A stretch of 64,000 nucleotides of DNA. It comes from CALOCY01 sp942491975 (lineage in GTDB: Bacteria > Bacteroidota > Bacteroidia > Bacteroidales > Prolixibacteraceae). The stretch covers positions 2,666,001 to 2,730,000 of the forward strand of contig CALOCY010000004.1 of assembly GCA_942491975.1 (NCBI GenBank). The letters run 5' to 3'. The notes beneath the pieces are model-generated. The model was not told the DNA's origin. It worked only from the letters and a program-made list of their open reading frames with translations, and did not search any database. Position numbers and translations under genes: made by a program. Shown in pieces: positions 9,336 through 17,341 of the stretch (the stretch's first letter is position 1; every line of letters begins with the position of its first letter).

Positions 9336-9779
9336 TTACAACCTGACGAATTGATCACTTTCATCCATGTCGTTTAGAATTGCCGTCATGCTGGTATCTT
9401 TAAACAATGTTACAAGCTCTGCACGAATGGAGCCAAACCGCTTATGTACAGGGCATTTATGATCTATCTCACCGGTATGGTTACACGGCTCCAATCCGAT
9501 AAGGCAGTTGTTAAAAAAGTCATCACCGTCAACAATTTGCACGATATCGTAAAGCCGTATTTTTCCCGGTTTCATGCCCAGCCCGAAACCACCGTGAGGC
9601 CCTTTGGTCGACGCTAGAATCTTCTTTTTGGCCAGACTTTGCAGTATCTTACCCAAAAAAGGAGAGGGAATACCCAAGTCTTCGGAAATCTTTTTGATCC
9701 CGATTTTCTTTTCCCCTTCAGCGTTTTTTGCAAGGTAAATCAACGCCCGTATCGCATATTTACACGTATTTGAAAGCAT
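9336..9779 (-). CDS. Rrf2 family transcriptional regulator
   Basis: 147 residues. The N-terminal winged helix has the Rrf2 opening MLSNTCKYAIRALIYLAK and the segment GPHGGFGLGMKPGKI (wing). A C-terminal loop holds three cysteines, CLIGLEPCNHTGEIDHKC, in the arrangement that binds an Fe-S cluster in IscR, NsrR and RsrR. It is therefore likely a redox-, NO- or iron-sensing regulator. It starts 3 bases after the stop of the LutB-like gene on the same strand, so the two are co-transcribed and the regulator may control that operon; the target is inference. Confidence 0.9.
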   Translation of the reverse strand: MLSNTCKYAIRALIYLAKNAEGEKKIGIKKISEDLGIPSPFLGKILQSLAKKKILASTKGPHGGFGLGMKPGKIRLYDIVQIVDGDDFFNNCLIGLEPCNHTGEIDHKCPVHKRFGSIRAELVTLFKDTSMTAILNDMDESDQFVRL

Positions 9780-9782
9780 ATA

Positions 9783-11156
9783 CTATTTTTTTGTGGTTCT
9801 CTTTTTCCATTGTTTGCTGAACGACTCTTTTGCCATTACCGGTGGTTTCTTCCCGCCAAAAGCATTGCCTGTAAAACGCAGGATTAAATTTTTCCCGCCA
9901 CCCCCTGTCGCATCCAGCCGCTTGCGCTTTTTCAACACGTACTTCAACCCTTTCAAGCCCATTCTCCATCCCAAAGTATTATGTCCGCTTTCTACTGCAT
10001 CGCTCCGGTTTTGAAGCAACAGGTCATGCAACGGAATTTTCACCGGACAGATTTCGGTACACTCTCCACATACCGAACAGGCAAAGCTAAGGTGGTTGTA
10101 TGCACTCATCCCTTTGTAGAAGGGGGTAATTACCGACCCTACAGGACCACTGTAAACGGCATCATAAGTATACCCTCCCACGTTTTTATAAATCGGGCAA
10201 AAGTTGAGGCATGCCCCGCAACGGATGCATTTTAGTGCCTGAAACTGCTTCTGTTGCTTCAGTAGTTCTGTGCGGCCGTTGTCGAGCAGAATAACCACCA
10301 TCCTTTCCGGCCCGTCTTGCTCTTCTCGCTGCTGCGGGCCTGTAACCAGTGAGTTGTACACCGATATCTGCTGCCCAGTACCGTGTGTGGCCAGCAAAGG
10401 CCACATAAGGGCCAAATCGTTCATCGAAGGCACCACCTTTTCAATCCCGGCAATGACGATATGTATTTTCGGAAACCCGAAGGTCATCATCCCGTTGCCC
10501 TCATTCTCGGTAAGGGCTATCCCGCCAACATCAGCCACGATAAAGTTGGCACCAGTTATGCCTACGCCGGCCGTTGTAAACTTTTCACGCAGTTTTTGCC
10601 GCACAAATTCAGTGAGATCTTCGGGCGTACTTTTTTTGGGTGTATTAAATTTTTCGTGAAAAAGCCGGGCTACATCCTCTTTTGATTTGTGCATGGCAGG
10701 GGTCACGATATGGTACGGTTTTTCCCCGGCCACCTGCACAATGTATTCGCCCAGATCGGTCTCCACCACTTCAATGCCCGACTGTTCGATATATTCATTG
10801 AGGCCGATCTCTTCGGTGGTCATCGATTTGCTTTTTACCACCATTCTGACATCCCTCTCTTTAAAGATACCGGTTACATACAAGACAGCCTCTTCGGCGG
10901 TACGTGCCCACAGCACCTCCCCGCCCCGGGCAGTTATTTTTTGTTCGAATTCAAGCAGGTAATCACCCAGGTTCAGTACCGCTTTCCCTTTCAGGTACGA
11001 AGCCCGTTCTTTAGCCTGTTCCATATCGGCATAACGCAACACCCCTTTGTTGAATGCTGCATCATATTTCGACATGTTGAACCGGATGGTCTTACGGTGC
11101 CCCCGGTCAAAAGCGGTCTTTTTGGATTGCCGTATGAATTCCCTCTTTTTCGACAT
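9783..11156 (-). CDS. lutB: LutB/LldF-like iron-sulfur lactate utilisation protein
   Basis: 457 residues. The first ~290 residues are a LUD domain (GITGANFIVADVGGIALTENEG is its signature). A ferredoxin-like part follows with two CxxCxxCxxxC motifs, CIRCGACLNFC and CSVCGECTEIC, binding two [4Fe-4S] clusters. LutB is one of three subunits (LutA, LutB, LutC) that oxidise L-lactate to pyruvate. Neither LutA nor LutC is next to it; it is flanked by rpiB and an Rrf2 regulator. The C-terminal tail is basic (KKRTTKK). Product family is firm; whether it uses lactate here is not shown. Confidence 0.85.
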   Translation of the reverse strand: MSKKREFIRQSKKTAFDRGHRKTIRFNMSKYDAAFNKGVLRYADMEQAKERASYLKGKAVLNLGDYLLEFEQKITARGGEVLWARTAEEAVLYVTGIFKERDVRMVVKSKSMTTEEIGLNEYIEQSGIEVVETDLGEYIVQVAGEKPYHIVTPAMHKSKEDVARLFHEKFNTPKKSTPEDLTEFVRQKLREKFTTAGVGITGANFIVADVGGIALTENEGNGMMTFGFPKIHIVIAGIEKVVPSMNDLALMWPLLATHGTGQQISVYNSLVTGPQQREEQDGPERMVVILLDNGRTELLKQQKQFQALKCIRCGACLNFCPIYKNVGGYTYDAVYSGPVGSVITPFYKGMSAYNHLSFACSVCGECTEICPVKIPLHDLLLQNRSDAVESGHNTLGWRMGLKGLKYVLKKRKRLDATGGGGKNLILRFTGNAFGGKKPPVMAKESFSKQWKKRTTKK

Positions 11157-11157
11157 T

Positions 11158-11607
11158 CTACTGTTTTGCCGGGATTTTATTTACCCGCCGTTCGTGCCGA
11201 CCGCCTTCAAATTTGGTGGACAGAAATGCATCTGCAATTTGCAAAGCAGTTTCTGTCGGGATAAACCGTGCAGGTATGGCACATATATTAGCATCATTGT
11301 GTGCACGTGCAAGCTGCGCAATTTCAACCGTCCAGCACAATGCCGAGCGTATCCTCTGGTGCTTGTTGGCCACCATGTTGATGCCGTTGCCACTACCGCA
11401 AAGTGATATTCCCAAAAAGTAATCCCCTTTTTCCACGGCTTCGGCCATGGGGTGTGCAAAATCGGGGTAATCGCAGCTCTCTTCCGAGAAACATCCGAAA
11501 TCTTTGGTTTCAAACCCCTTTGCTTCCAAGTGGCTGATAATTACATTTTTTGTTTGATAACCGGCATGGTCGCATGCCAGGGCAATCGTTCTTTTTTCGC
11601 GCTCCAT
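11158..11607 (-). CDS. rpiB: Ribose-5-phosphate isomerase B
   Basis: 149 residues of the RpiB/LacAB family. Near the N-terminus is ACDHAGYQTK (phosphate/substrate-binding Asp-His), in the middle LCGSGNGINMVANK with the catalytic Cys, and near the C-terminus FEGGRHERRV. It interconverts ribose 5-phosphate and ribulose 5-phosphate in the pentose phosphate pathway. Only 1 base separates its stop from the LutB-like gene's start, so rpiB, lutB and the rrf2 gene probably form one transcript. Confidence 0.95.
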   Translation of the reverse strand: MEREKRTIALACDHAGYQTKNVIISHLEAKGFETKDFGCFSEESCDYPDFAHPMAEAVEKGDYFLGISLCGSGNGINMVANKHQRIRSALCWTVEIAQLARAHNDANICAIPARFIPTETALQIADAFLSTKFEGGRHERRVNKIPAKQ

Positions 11608-11635
11608 CTGTTTTGAATTGTAATGGGTATTTCCA

Positions 11636-11643
11636 CAAAAATA
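11636..11643 (-). promoter_or_regulatory. Possible -7 element for rpiB-lutB-rrf2
   Basis: On the minus strand this reads TATTTTTG, an exact TAnnTTTG match, 28 bases before the rpiB ATG. The matching -33 TTTG is not evident. Confidence 0.35.
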
Positions 11644-11736
11644 ATACTTCCGGGTCTTATTTAGAAATAAAGTACAGGGATTTGAGTAGTGAGTACGGCG
11701 AAAAGCCGTTAAAACAGCTTAATAAACGGGCTTATC

Positions 11737-13245
11737 TTAATTCCCCCACGGATAAATCCGCGGGTTATATTTTATCTGCCTATTGCCTTTATCAGGCTTC
11801 TCTTTGGCTACGGTTATGCCTGCAAAAATAAATAGCAATCCCGTGTTAAAAATCCATGTTACCCACTGGTTTTCGAAAAAACGGAGTTGAGATGCATAAA
11901 ACAGTACCAGTGCCACTACAAAGTAAAACCCGATGGTTTTAAGGTTGTAGTTGACAGGGTAGAATCTTTGTCCCAACAGGTACGAAGCTACAACCATGGT
12001 AAGGTAACAGAAAAAGGCAGCTATGGCAGCACCCGTGTAGCCAATGAGCGGTACTAAAATTATATTGAGCCCGATGGTCACCACAGCCCCTAAAAAGGCG
12101 AGGTATGCCCCGTACCGTGTACGGTCGGTCAGTTTATACCACAACGACAAGGTATAGTAAATCCCCAAAAAAAGATTGCCCAGCAATATCCACGGAACTA
12201 CGTTCAGCCCTGCATGAAATTTACTGCCCAGCAACAATTTTATAATATCGATATAAAACATGATGCCCAAAAAAATAAAGAGACCGAATATGACCACGTA
12301 TTTCATCACATCGGCATATATTGCTTTCGATTTTTCGCCATCCTGCTGCGAAAAAAAGAAAGGTTCAAATGCATACTTAAATGCCTGTATAAACAGTGCC
12401 ATCAGTATACCCAGTTTGTAGTTGGCCCCGTAAATCCCCGTGGCAGCCATACCATCGGTACCGGCCGGCAACAGCTCTTTTAAGAGTATTTTATCGATGC
12501 TTTGGTTAATCATTCCGGCAATACCCACCAGCAGGATGGGAAATCCGTAGTTGAGCATCTTACGTAGCAATACCCCGTCGAATTTCAGTTGTATCCGGAC
12601 GATTTGCGGAAATAATAGCAGTAACGTGATGGCACTGGCGATTAAATTACTTATAAACACATACCCCACCCCTGTGGCAGGATTATAAAAAGCCGTTATA
12701 ACCGACCGGGGATGCGCCTCTATAATTTTGGGGCAGATGCTTAAAAAGAAGATGTTCAGCCCGATAAACGATACGATATTGAGTATTTTTATGACCGCAA
12801 ACCGAAGCGGCCTTTTTTCGAGGCGCAGCCGGGCAAAGGGCAGTGCCGTAACTGCATCAATGGCAATAATCATCCCTACCCACCGTATGTATTCGGGGTG
12901 CGATTGGTAGTCGATCCATCCGGCCAGTGTGGTGTCAAACGAAAGGATAAAAACAACAAACAGCAACGATGTGAACAGCAGGCTCAGCAACGATGTGGAA
13001 TAGACCTTTTGCGGATCTTTACTTTTCCCAGCATACCTGAAAAAACTGGTCTCCATACCATATGTAAGCAATACCAGCAGTATGGCAATATAGGCGTAGA
13101 TATTAACCACCACACCGTATTCGCCTTCAAAGAATACCCGTGTGTAGTACGGCACCAGCAACCAGTTGAGCAACCGCCCCAGTATGCTACTTATACCATA
13201 TATGGCTGTTTCGCCGGCCAGTTTTTTTATCGGGTTCGCACTCAT
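11737..13245 (-). CDS. Lipopolysaccharide/polysaccharide flippase (Wzx-like, MATE/MVF superfamily)
   Basis: 502 residues with about 14 hydrophobic segments. The opening NPIKKLAGETAIYGISS and the motif YTRVFFEGEYGVV are typical of polysaccharide export flippases of the oligosaccharidyl-lipid family. They move undecaprenyl-linked glycans across the inner membrane for O-antigen, capsule or exopolysaccharide. No glycosyltransferases are adjacent, so the substrate is unknown; Bacteroidota often carry such a solitary copy outside polysaccharide loci. Local GC is a little above the neighbours. It runs to within ~130 bases of rpiB on the same strand. Confidence 0.85.
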   Translation of the reverse strand: MSANPIKKLAGETAIYGISSILGRLLNWLLVPYYTRVFFEGEYGVVVNIYAYIAILLVLLTYGMETSFFRYAGKSKDPQKVYSTSLLSLLFTSLLFVVFILSFDTTLAGWIDYQSHPEYIRWVGMIIAIDAVTALPFARLRLEKRPLRFAVIKILNIVSFIGLNIFFLSICPKIIEAHPRSVITAFYNPATGVGYVFISNLIASAITLLLLFPQIVRIQLKFDGVLLRKMLNYGFPILLVGIAGMINQSIDKILLKELLPAGTDGMAATGIYGANYKLGILMALFIQAFKYAFEPFFFSQQDGEKSKAIYADVMKYVVIFGLFIFLGIMFYIDIIKLLLGSKFHAGLNVVPWILLGNLFLGIYYTLSLWYKLTDRTRYGAYLAFLGAVVTIGLNIILVPLIGYTGAAIAAFFCYLTMVVASYLLGQRFYPVNYNLKTIGFYFVVALVLFYASQLRFFENQWVTWIFNTGLLFIFAGITVAKEKPDKGNRQIKYNPRIYPWGN

Positions 13246-13288
13246 GCAATAACTTGTTGGACCATCTCTTGATACCTGATACTTTTTC

Positions 13289-13296
13289 CAAAAATA
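13289..13296 (-). promoter_or_regulatory. Possible -7 element for the flippase gene
   Basis: Minus-strand reading TATTTTTG, an exact TAnnTTTG match, 43 bases before the flippase ATG in the divergent region shared with the cyclotransferase gene. Confidence 0.3.
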
Positions 13297-13305
13297 AATC
13301 TAAAT

Positions 13306-13339
13306 TTTGTTCTAAGTGCTTTTTGTTGTATTATCTTTG
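13306..13339 (+). promoter_or_regulatory. Bacteroidota-type promoter for the glutamine cyclotransferase gene
   Basis: TTTG at 13306-13309 and TATCTTTG at 13332-13339, 22 bases apart, slightly longer than the usual 19-21. The -7 element is an exact TAnnTTTG match and lies 52 bases before the ATG. Confidence 0.5.
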
Positions 13340-13391
13340 AAATCAGAGATGAATAGGTTGTCATATATTTTAGACAAAAAGACTTAATTTA

Positions 13392-14462
13392 ATGAAACTT
13401 AACCGGTTTGTTGTGTTGTTGCCTATTGTGTTGGTCTGTTTTTTATCCTGTTCGGGAAACCGGAAAAAGCAACGCCCGCCCGTAAGCCAGATTATTACAG
13501 AGGGCAACCGGAAAAGAATTGTATCGGGCGACACCATTGTAGTACATGTAAATACCAAACTGAAAGGCGGGGAATTGAAAAGCTCTAAGTTTTTTTTGGG
13601 TGATAAACAGTTAATCCTGACCGAAGAACCTGCTTATACGGTAACCATAAACACCAGCGGGCTTCCTTTGGGAGAACACAGCATACGGGTGGTGGCTGTC
13701 AACACAACCGGACAGACAAGCACCAATTATAAAGCCGTGACCCTGCTTTCCGATGTGATTCCCGAAACGTATACTTACAAGGTGATGGCCACTTTTCCGC
13801 ACAACACCGGATTTTTCACGCAGGGACTTGAGATAGATAACGGGTTCATGTACGAAGGAACAGGTGAGCATACCCACTCGGGGATTTATAAAACGGATAT
13901 TAAAAGCGGCAACGTGCTGCAGTCGTATAAGCTTCCCGACAACTATTTTGGTGAAGGCATTACCATTTTTGATGGCAAAATATACCAACTCACTTACCTT
14001 TCGCAAAAAGGGTTTGTGTACAATCTGGAGACATTTGCCAAAACAGATAGTTTTACTTATACCAACAAAGAGGGCTGGGGGCTTACCCATACCGACAAAC
14101 ACCTGGTTATGAGTGATGGCTCGAGCACCCTGACCTACTTTGATCCGGCAACACTTAAACCGGTAAAAACGGTAAAAGTGTGCGATAATAAGGGGGAGAT
14201 TGATTACATCAACGAACTGGAGTATGTTGATGGTATTATCTGGGCCAACATCTGGCAAAGCAATTTTATCCTGAAAATAGATGCAGAAACGGGCAAAGTG
14301 TTGGGTAAAGCCAACCTTTACGGCCTGCTGCCTGCAATGGACCGTCCCGGTGAACGTCGTGATGTACTGAACGGTATTGCCTACGACCACGATACCGGGA
14401 AAATGTATGTCACCGGAAAACTGTGGCCCAAATTGTATGAAATTGAGTTGAAACAGGAGTAA
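13392..14462 (+). CDS. Glutaminyl-peptide cyclotransferase family lipoprotein
   Basis: 356 residues with a lipobox ending FLSC (Cys20). A ~95-residue Ig-like stretch is followed by a five-bladed propeller domain of the plant/bacterial glutamine cyclotransferase family (about 120-350), recognised by GFFTQGLEIDNGFMYEGTGE, NYFGEGITIFDGKIYQLTY, INELEYVDGIIWANIW and VLNGIAYDHDTGKMYVTGK. These enzymes convert N-terminal Gln of peptides to pyroglutamate with release of ammonia. It should be outside the cytoplasm. Some bacterial members may serve in envelope glycan or peptide processing. Family assignment is firm. Confidence 0.88.
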   Translation: MKLNRFVVLLPIVLVCFLSCSGNRKKQRPPVSQIITEGNRKRIVSGDTIVVHVNTKLKGGELKSSKFFLGDKQLILTEEPAYTVTINTSGLPLGEHSIRVVAVNTTGQTSTNYKAVTLLSDVIPETYTYKVMATFPHNTGFFTQGLEIDNGFMYEGTGEHTHSGIYKTDIKSGNVLQSYKLPDNYFGEGITIFDGKIYQLTYLSQKGFVYNLETFAKTDSFTYTNKEGWGLTHTDKHLVMSDGSSTLTYFDPATLKPVKTVKVCDNKGEIDYINELEYVDGIIWANIWQSNFILKIDAETGKVLGKANLYGLLPAMDRPGERRDVLNGIAYDHDTGKMYVTGKLWPKLYEIELKQE

Positions 14463-14506
14463 CCTGAAAGAACAAAAAATAGTGATTGAATGAATCAGGG
14501 CAATAA

Positions 14507-14878
14507 CTACATGATCTCATCAACAACAGCTTTCAAAAAATCCCGTTCATAATAGTCATCATCTACAATTTCGCCGTTCCACACTACAATATCCAAATCA
14601 ATGGTACGGGGACCATATTTGGGTTGGGAACGATCGCGTTTCAAACGGTCTTCCACTGTTTTGAGATATACATTAAAGTCATTTCGGGTAACTATTGTCT
14701 GCATTTTTACTGCCCCGTTAATAAAATCGGGTTGCACGGTAATGCCTACGGGTGAGGTGCGAATAAATGAAGAGACGTCAATCACTACCTGCTCTTTTTT
14801 GAGGATTTCCAGTAGTTTAGAGATATTTTCCTCCGGGTTTATATTTGAGCCGATGCCTGCAATAACTGTATTTTTCAT
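14507..14878 (-). CDS. folK: Short HPPK (6-hydroxymethyl-7,8-dihydropterin pyrophosphokinase)
   Basis: 123 residues, shorter than the usual ~160. The HPPK core is intact: GIGSNINPEENI at the N-terminus, IRTSPVGI and PDFINGAV in the middle, and YGPRTIDLDIVVW with the two Asp residues that bind magnesium. The protein stops soon after YYERDF, so the tail after the family's H-x-R-x-F-like segment is missing. The reaction is ATP-dependent pyrophosphorylation of 6-hydroxymethyl-dihydropterin before dihydropteroate synthesis. It overlaps folX by 4 bases (ATGA) and follows folM, so it may serve a pterin route other than folate. That is inference. Confidence 0.85.
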   Translation of the reverse strand: MKNTVIAGIGSNINPEENISKLLEILKKEQVVIDVSSFIRTSPVGITVQPDFINGAVKMQTIVTRNDFNVYLKTVEDRLKRDRSQPKYGPRTIDLDIVVWNGEIVDDDYYERDFLKAVVDEIM

Positions 14879-15228
14879 TCCCTGCTCTCCTCCAATTCAA
14901 CCGAAACCGAGTCGGTAAAACGCAATGCGTGTGGTTTGTCCACTTCTACCTTTGCCCATAAAACATGCTTCTCTTTCATTACAATATCAAGGATTCCCCG
15001 GGTTAATGATTCGAGCAGGTCATACCTGCTCCCCTGTACGTGGTCAATAATATTTTTACAGATGGTCCGGTAGTTTACAGCATCATCGGCATGATCTGTT
15101 TTCAGTGCTTTTGTAGCGTCTGTCTTCAACCATACATTGATGATTACATCTTGTTTGTTTTTCTTCTCATCGGGATTGAAACCGATAAATGTTCGCAATA
15201 ACAGATTTTTAATTTTAATAATAGCCAT
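14875..15228 (-). CDS. folX: FolX-like dihydroneopterin triphosphate epimerase (DHNA fold)
   Basis: 117 residues from the ATG at 15228. An upstream open frame extends to 15324 but would run into folM, so I use the later start. The sequence follows E. coli FolX closely as I remember it: IKNLLLRTFIGFNPDE, ALNYRT-like VNYRTICKNIIDHV, YDLLESLTRGILDI, and KVEVDKPHALRFTDSVSVE. FolX epimerises 7,8-dihydroneopterin triphosphate at C2' to the monapterin form, the first step toward tetrahydromonapterin. The close relative FolB is encoded separately at 37196-37549, so this copy need not make folate. Neighbours folM and folK overlap or abut it. Confidence 0.78.
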   Translation of the reverse strand: MAIIKIKNLLLRTFIGFNPDEKKNKQDVIINVWLKTDATKALKTDHADDAVNYRTICKNIIDHVQGSRYDLLESLTRGILDIVMKEKHVLWAKVEVDKPHALRFTDSVSVELEESRE

Positions 15229-15244
15229 ACGTCTGTTTTTAGGG

Positions 15245-15970
15245 TTATTTTCTGCCAATGTTCTCTCCGCCATCGCAAAACAGCAATTGTCCGGTAAGAG
15301 AGTTGTTGTCAATAATATAATCAATACTTGAAAGTACAGGGGTTATACCGGTCGGTTTCTGCATAGGGATATGCCGTGCCAGTTCATTCAGGTAATCACT
15401 GTCTTTATCTTCAGGAGAAAGTGTTATGCCCGGTGCAATAGCGTTGACCCTGAAATGGGGGGAAAACTCCAATGCAGCCATTTTAGTCAGTTCCCACAAC
15501 GCCTTTTTTGATAAGGAATATGCGGCGTAACCGGATTGATTGTGTGTTATCCGGGTGTCAATCATATTGATGATTAACCCTTTTTTTTGTTGTCTGGCAT
15601 ACTCTTTTATCAACAGGAAAGGGGTTTTAAAGTTAAGTGTGATGTGATTATCGAACAGCTCTTCTGTGGTTTCGGCAATCGGTGAAGGCTGGAAAATTGA
15701 TGCATTATTAATGAGTAAATCAACCTGACCGAAAACAGCCAGTGCCACCGGGATCAATTTCAACACGTCATCTGTTTGGGATAAATCGGCCTTGAAAATT
15801 TCATAATTCCCTTCCGGGAAACGTTGTTGCAGTTCACTTTTCAATCTTGAAGCCCTAAGCACCGAATTGTTGTAATGGATCAGCAGATCCCAGCCTCTTG
15901 ACGCCAAGTGCCCGGCCATTGCTTTTCCTAATCTTTTGGAGCTTCCGGTTATAATAGCTACTCTTTTCAT
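15245..15970 (-). CDS. folM: Pteridine/dihydromonapterin reductase (FolM/PTR1-like SDR)
   Basis: 241 residues from the ATG at 15970; the open frame continues upstream with an unlikely leader. It is a short-chain dehydrogenase with the TGxxxRxG cofactor loop of pteridine reductases (TGSSKRLG) rather than TGxxxGxG. The catalytic segment is IINMIDTRIT followed by YSLSK, so the usual Ser is replaced by Asp, as in the Asp-Tyr-Lys set of PTR1. LINNASIF and RVNAIAPGITL are also present. It probably uses NADPH to reduce dihydromonapterin or dihydrobiopterin-type pterins to the tetrahydro form. It lies 16 bases upstream of folX. The next best reading is a generic SDR. Confidence 0.78.
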   Translation of the reverse strand: MKRVAIITGSSKRLGKAMAGHLASRGWDLLIHYNNSVLRASRLKSELQQRFPEGNYEIFKADLSQTDDVLKLIPVALAVFGQVDLLINNASIFQPSPIAETTEELFDNHITLNFKTPFLLIKEYARQQKKGLIINMIDTRITHNQSGYAAYSLSKKALWELTKMAALEFSPHFRVNAIAPGITLSPEDKDSDYLNELARHIPMQKPTGITPVLSSIDYIIDNNSLTGQLLFCDGGENIGRK

Positions 15971-16153
15971 AAGCAAAACAGATACATCTTCATTTTTAAA
16001 GGTATAAAAAGTATAGTGAAAATGCATTGTCGGGAAGTAGATTTTCGAATAACAACACCTTATGATCAATTATTCTTGCCAGAATGCAATTTATGCCGTA
16101 ACTTATCGCTGCTAATTTTTAACCGTATACAAAATCATTAAATAGATTGTGCC

Positions 16154-17338
16154 ATGAAACCGAAAAAGTCATTAGCCCGCAGGGATTTTATACGATTATC
16201 AGCCATAGGGGCTTCAGCGGTCGTAGTATCATCATGTGCCTCTTCACGAGCTATAGCTGACAAAGACGATGATAAGAAAATAATATACCGGACATTAGGC
16301 CGGACAGGGATTAAAGTACCTGTTGTAAGCCTGGGTGTTGTGCGCCCCGACAATTCGAATATTGTTAAAGCTGCCCTGAAGATGGGGGTAACACATTTTG
16401 ATACCGCCCACAGTTACCATGAAGGCAAACACGAGACAATGTTAGGAGAAGTACTCAAAGAAGTACCAAGAGATTCATTCACTGTCGGTACCAAGGTATA
16501 CCCGGGAGGTGAAAATGAGAAAATAACTCAACAGAAATTTCTGGACATGCTGGATGAAAGTTTGAAGCGTTTGCAGTTGGATTATGTGGATATTTTGTAT
16601 ATCCACTCTGCCGAGAACAGGAAAGATGCCATGAGCGAAAAGTATATGAATGCGTTGGAAATTGCCCGAAAGCAGGGAAAAGTACGCTTTCTGGGGGTGT
16701 CAACCCATATTAATGAACCTGAAGTACTGCAGGCTGCCATTGACACAAAACTGTACGATGTTGTTCAAACAGCCTACAATTTCAAACAGGAGCATGTGAA
16801 AGAGATGAACGAAATGCTTGGTAAAGCTACTGAAGCCGGAATAGGTATTGTGGGCATGAAGACAATGCTGGGGGGATTTTTGGACAAAGACCGGACTAAA
16901 CCTGTGAATGGTAAAGCCGCATTAAAATGGGTACTGCAAAACCCCAATATCCATACAACAATTCCGGGAATTTCGAACTATGAACATCTGATGCAAAACT
17001 TCTCGGTTATGGCCAACCTGAAGCTTACCAAAGAAGAGGAGAAAGATGTTGCTTTTGCTATGGCTGAAACGGGAATGTATTGTACCGGTTGCAAAAAATG
17101 TCTGGCGCAATGCCCTAAAAATGTACCTATCCCTGATTTGATGCGGGCCTATATGTACAACTATGGATACAACCATCCGGCTAAAGCCAAAGAGACAGTT
17201 GCCCTGTCGGGTATCAAAAATGATCCGTGTGCCGATTGTGCAACATGTGCTGTTGAATGTACCAAACAATTTAATGTGGCCGAAAAAATCTCTGATATTG
17301 TAAGGATTAAAGATGTACCTAAAGACTTTGTTGTTTAA
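16154..17338 (+). CDS. Tat-exported aldo/keto reductase with C-terminal ferredoxin domain
   Basis: 394 residues. The N-terminus LARRDFIRLSAIGASAVVVSS is a twin-arginine signal; a Cys at position 28 (VSSC) would also suit lipidation. The middle is an aldo/keto reductase barrel (RTLGRTGIKVPVVSLG, DTAHSYHEGKHE, with the catalytic Asp-Tyr-Lys-His region partly recognisable). Near the C-terminus two clusters of CxxCxxCxxxC, CTGCKKCLAQC and CADCATCAVEC, bind two [4Fe-4S] clusters. The fused type is common in anaerobes; its electron donor and substrate are unknown. The next gene, a DUF6599 protein, begins 3 bases after its stop, and both end at the terminator at 18249. Confidence 0.85.
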   Translation: MKPKKSLARRDFIRLSAIGASAVVVSSCASSRAIADKDDDKKIIYRTLGRTGIKVPVVSLGVVRPDNSNIVKAALKMGVTHFDTAHSYHEGKHETMLGEVLKEVPRDSFTVGTKVYPGGENEKITQQKFLDMLDESLKRLQLDYVDILYIHSAENRKDAMSEKYMNALEIARKQGKVRFLGVSTHINEPEVLQAAIDTKLYDVVQTAYNFKQEHVKEMNEMLGKATEAGIGIVGMKTMLGGFLDKDRTKPVNGKAALKWVLQNPNIHTTIPGISNYEHLMQNFSVMANLKLTKEEEKDVAFAMAETGMYCTGCKKCLAQCPKNVPIPDLMRAYMYNYGYNHPAKAKETVALSGIKNDPCADCATCAVECTKQFNVAEKISDIVRIKDVPKDFVV

Positions 17339-17341
17339 GTT

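Noticed and set aside
13611..14390. A 259-codon open frame on the minus strand
   Set aside because: It lies opposite the well-supported glutamine cyclotransferase gene and its translation has no family pattern; it is a shadow frame.
14875..15324. The long version of the folX frame starting at 15324
   Set aside because: It would overlap folM and adds a leader with no FolX similarity; the ATG at 15228 begins the domain.
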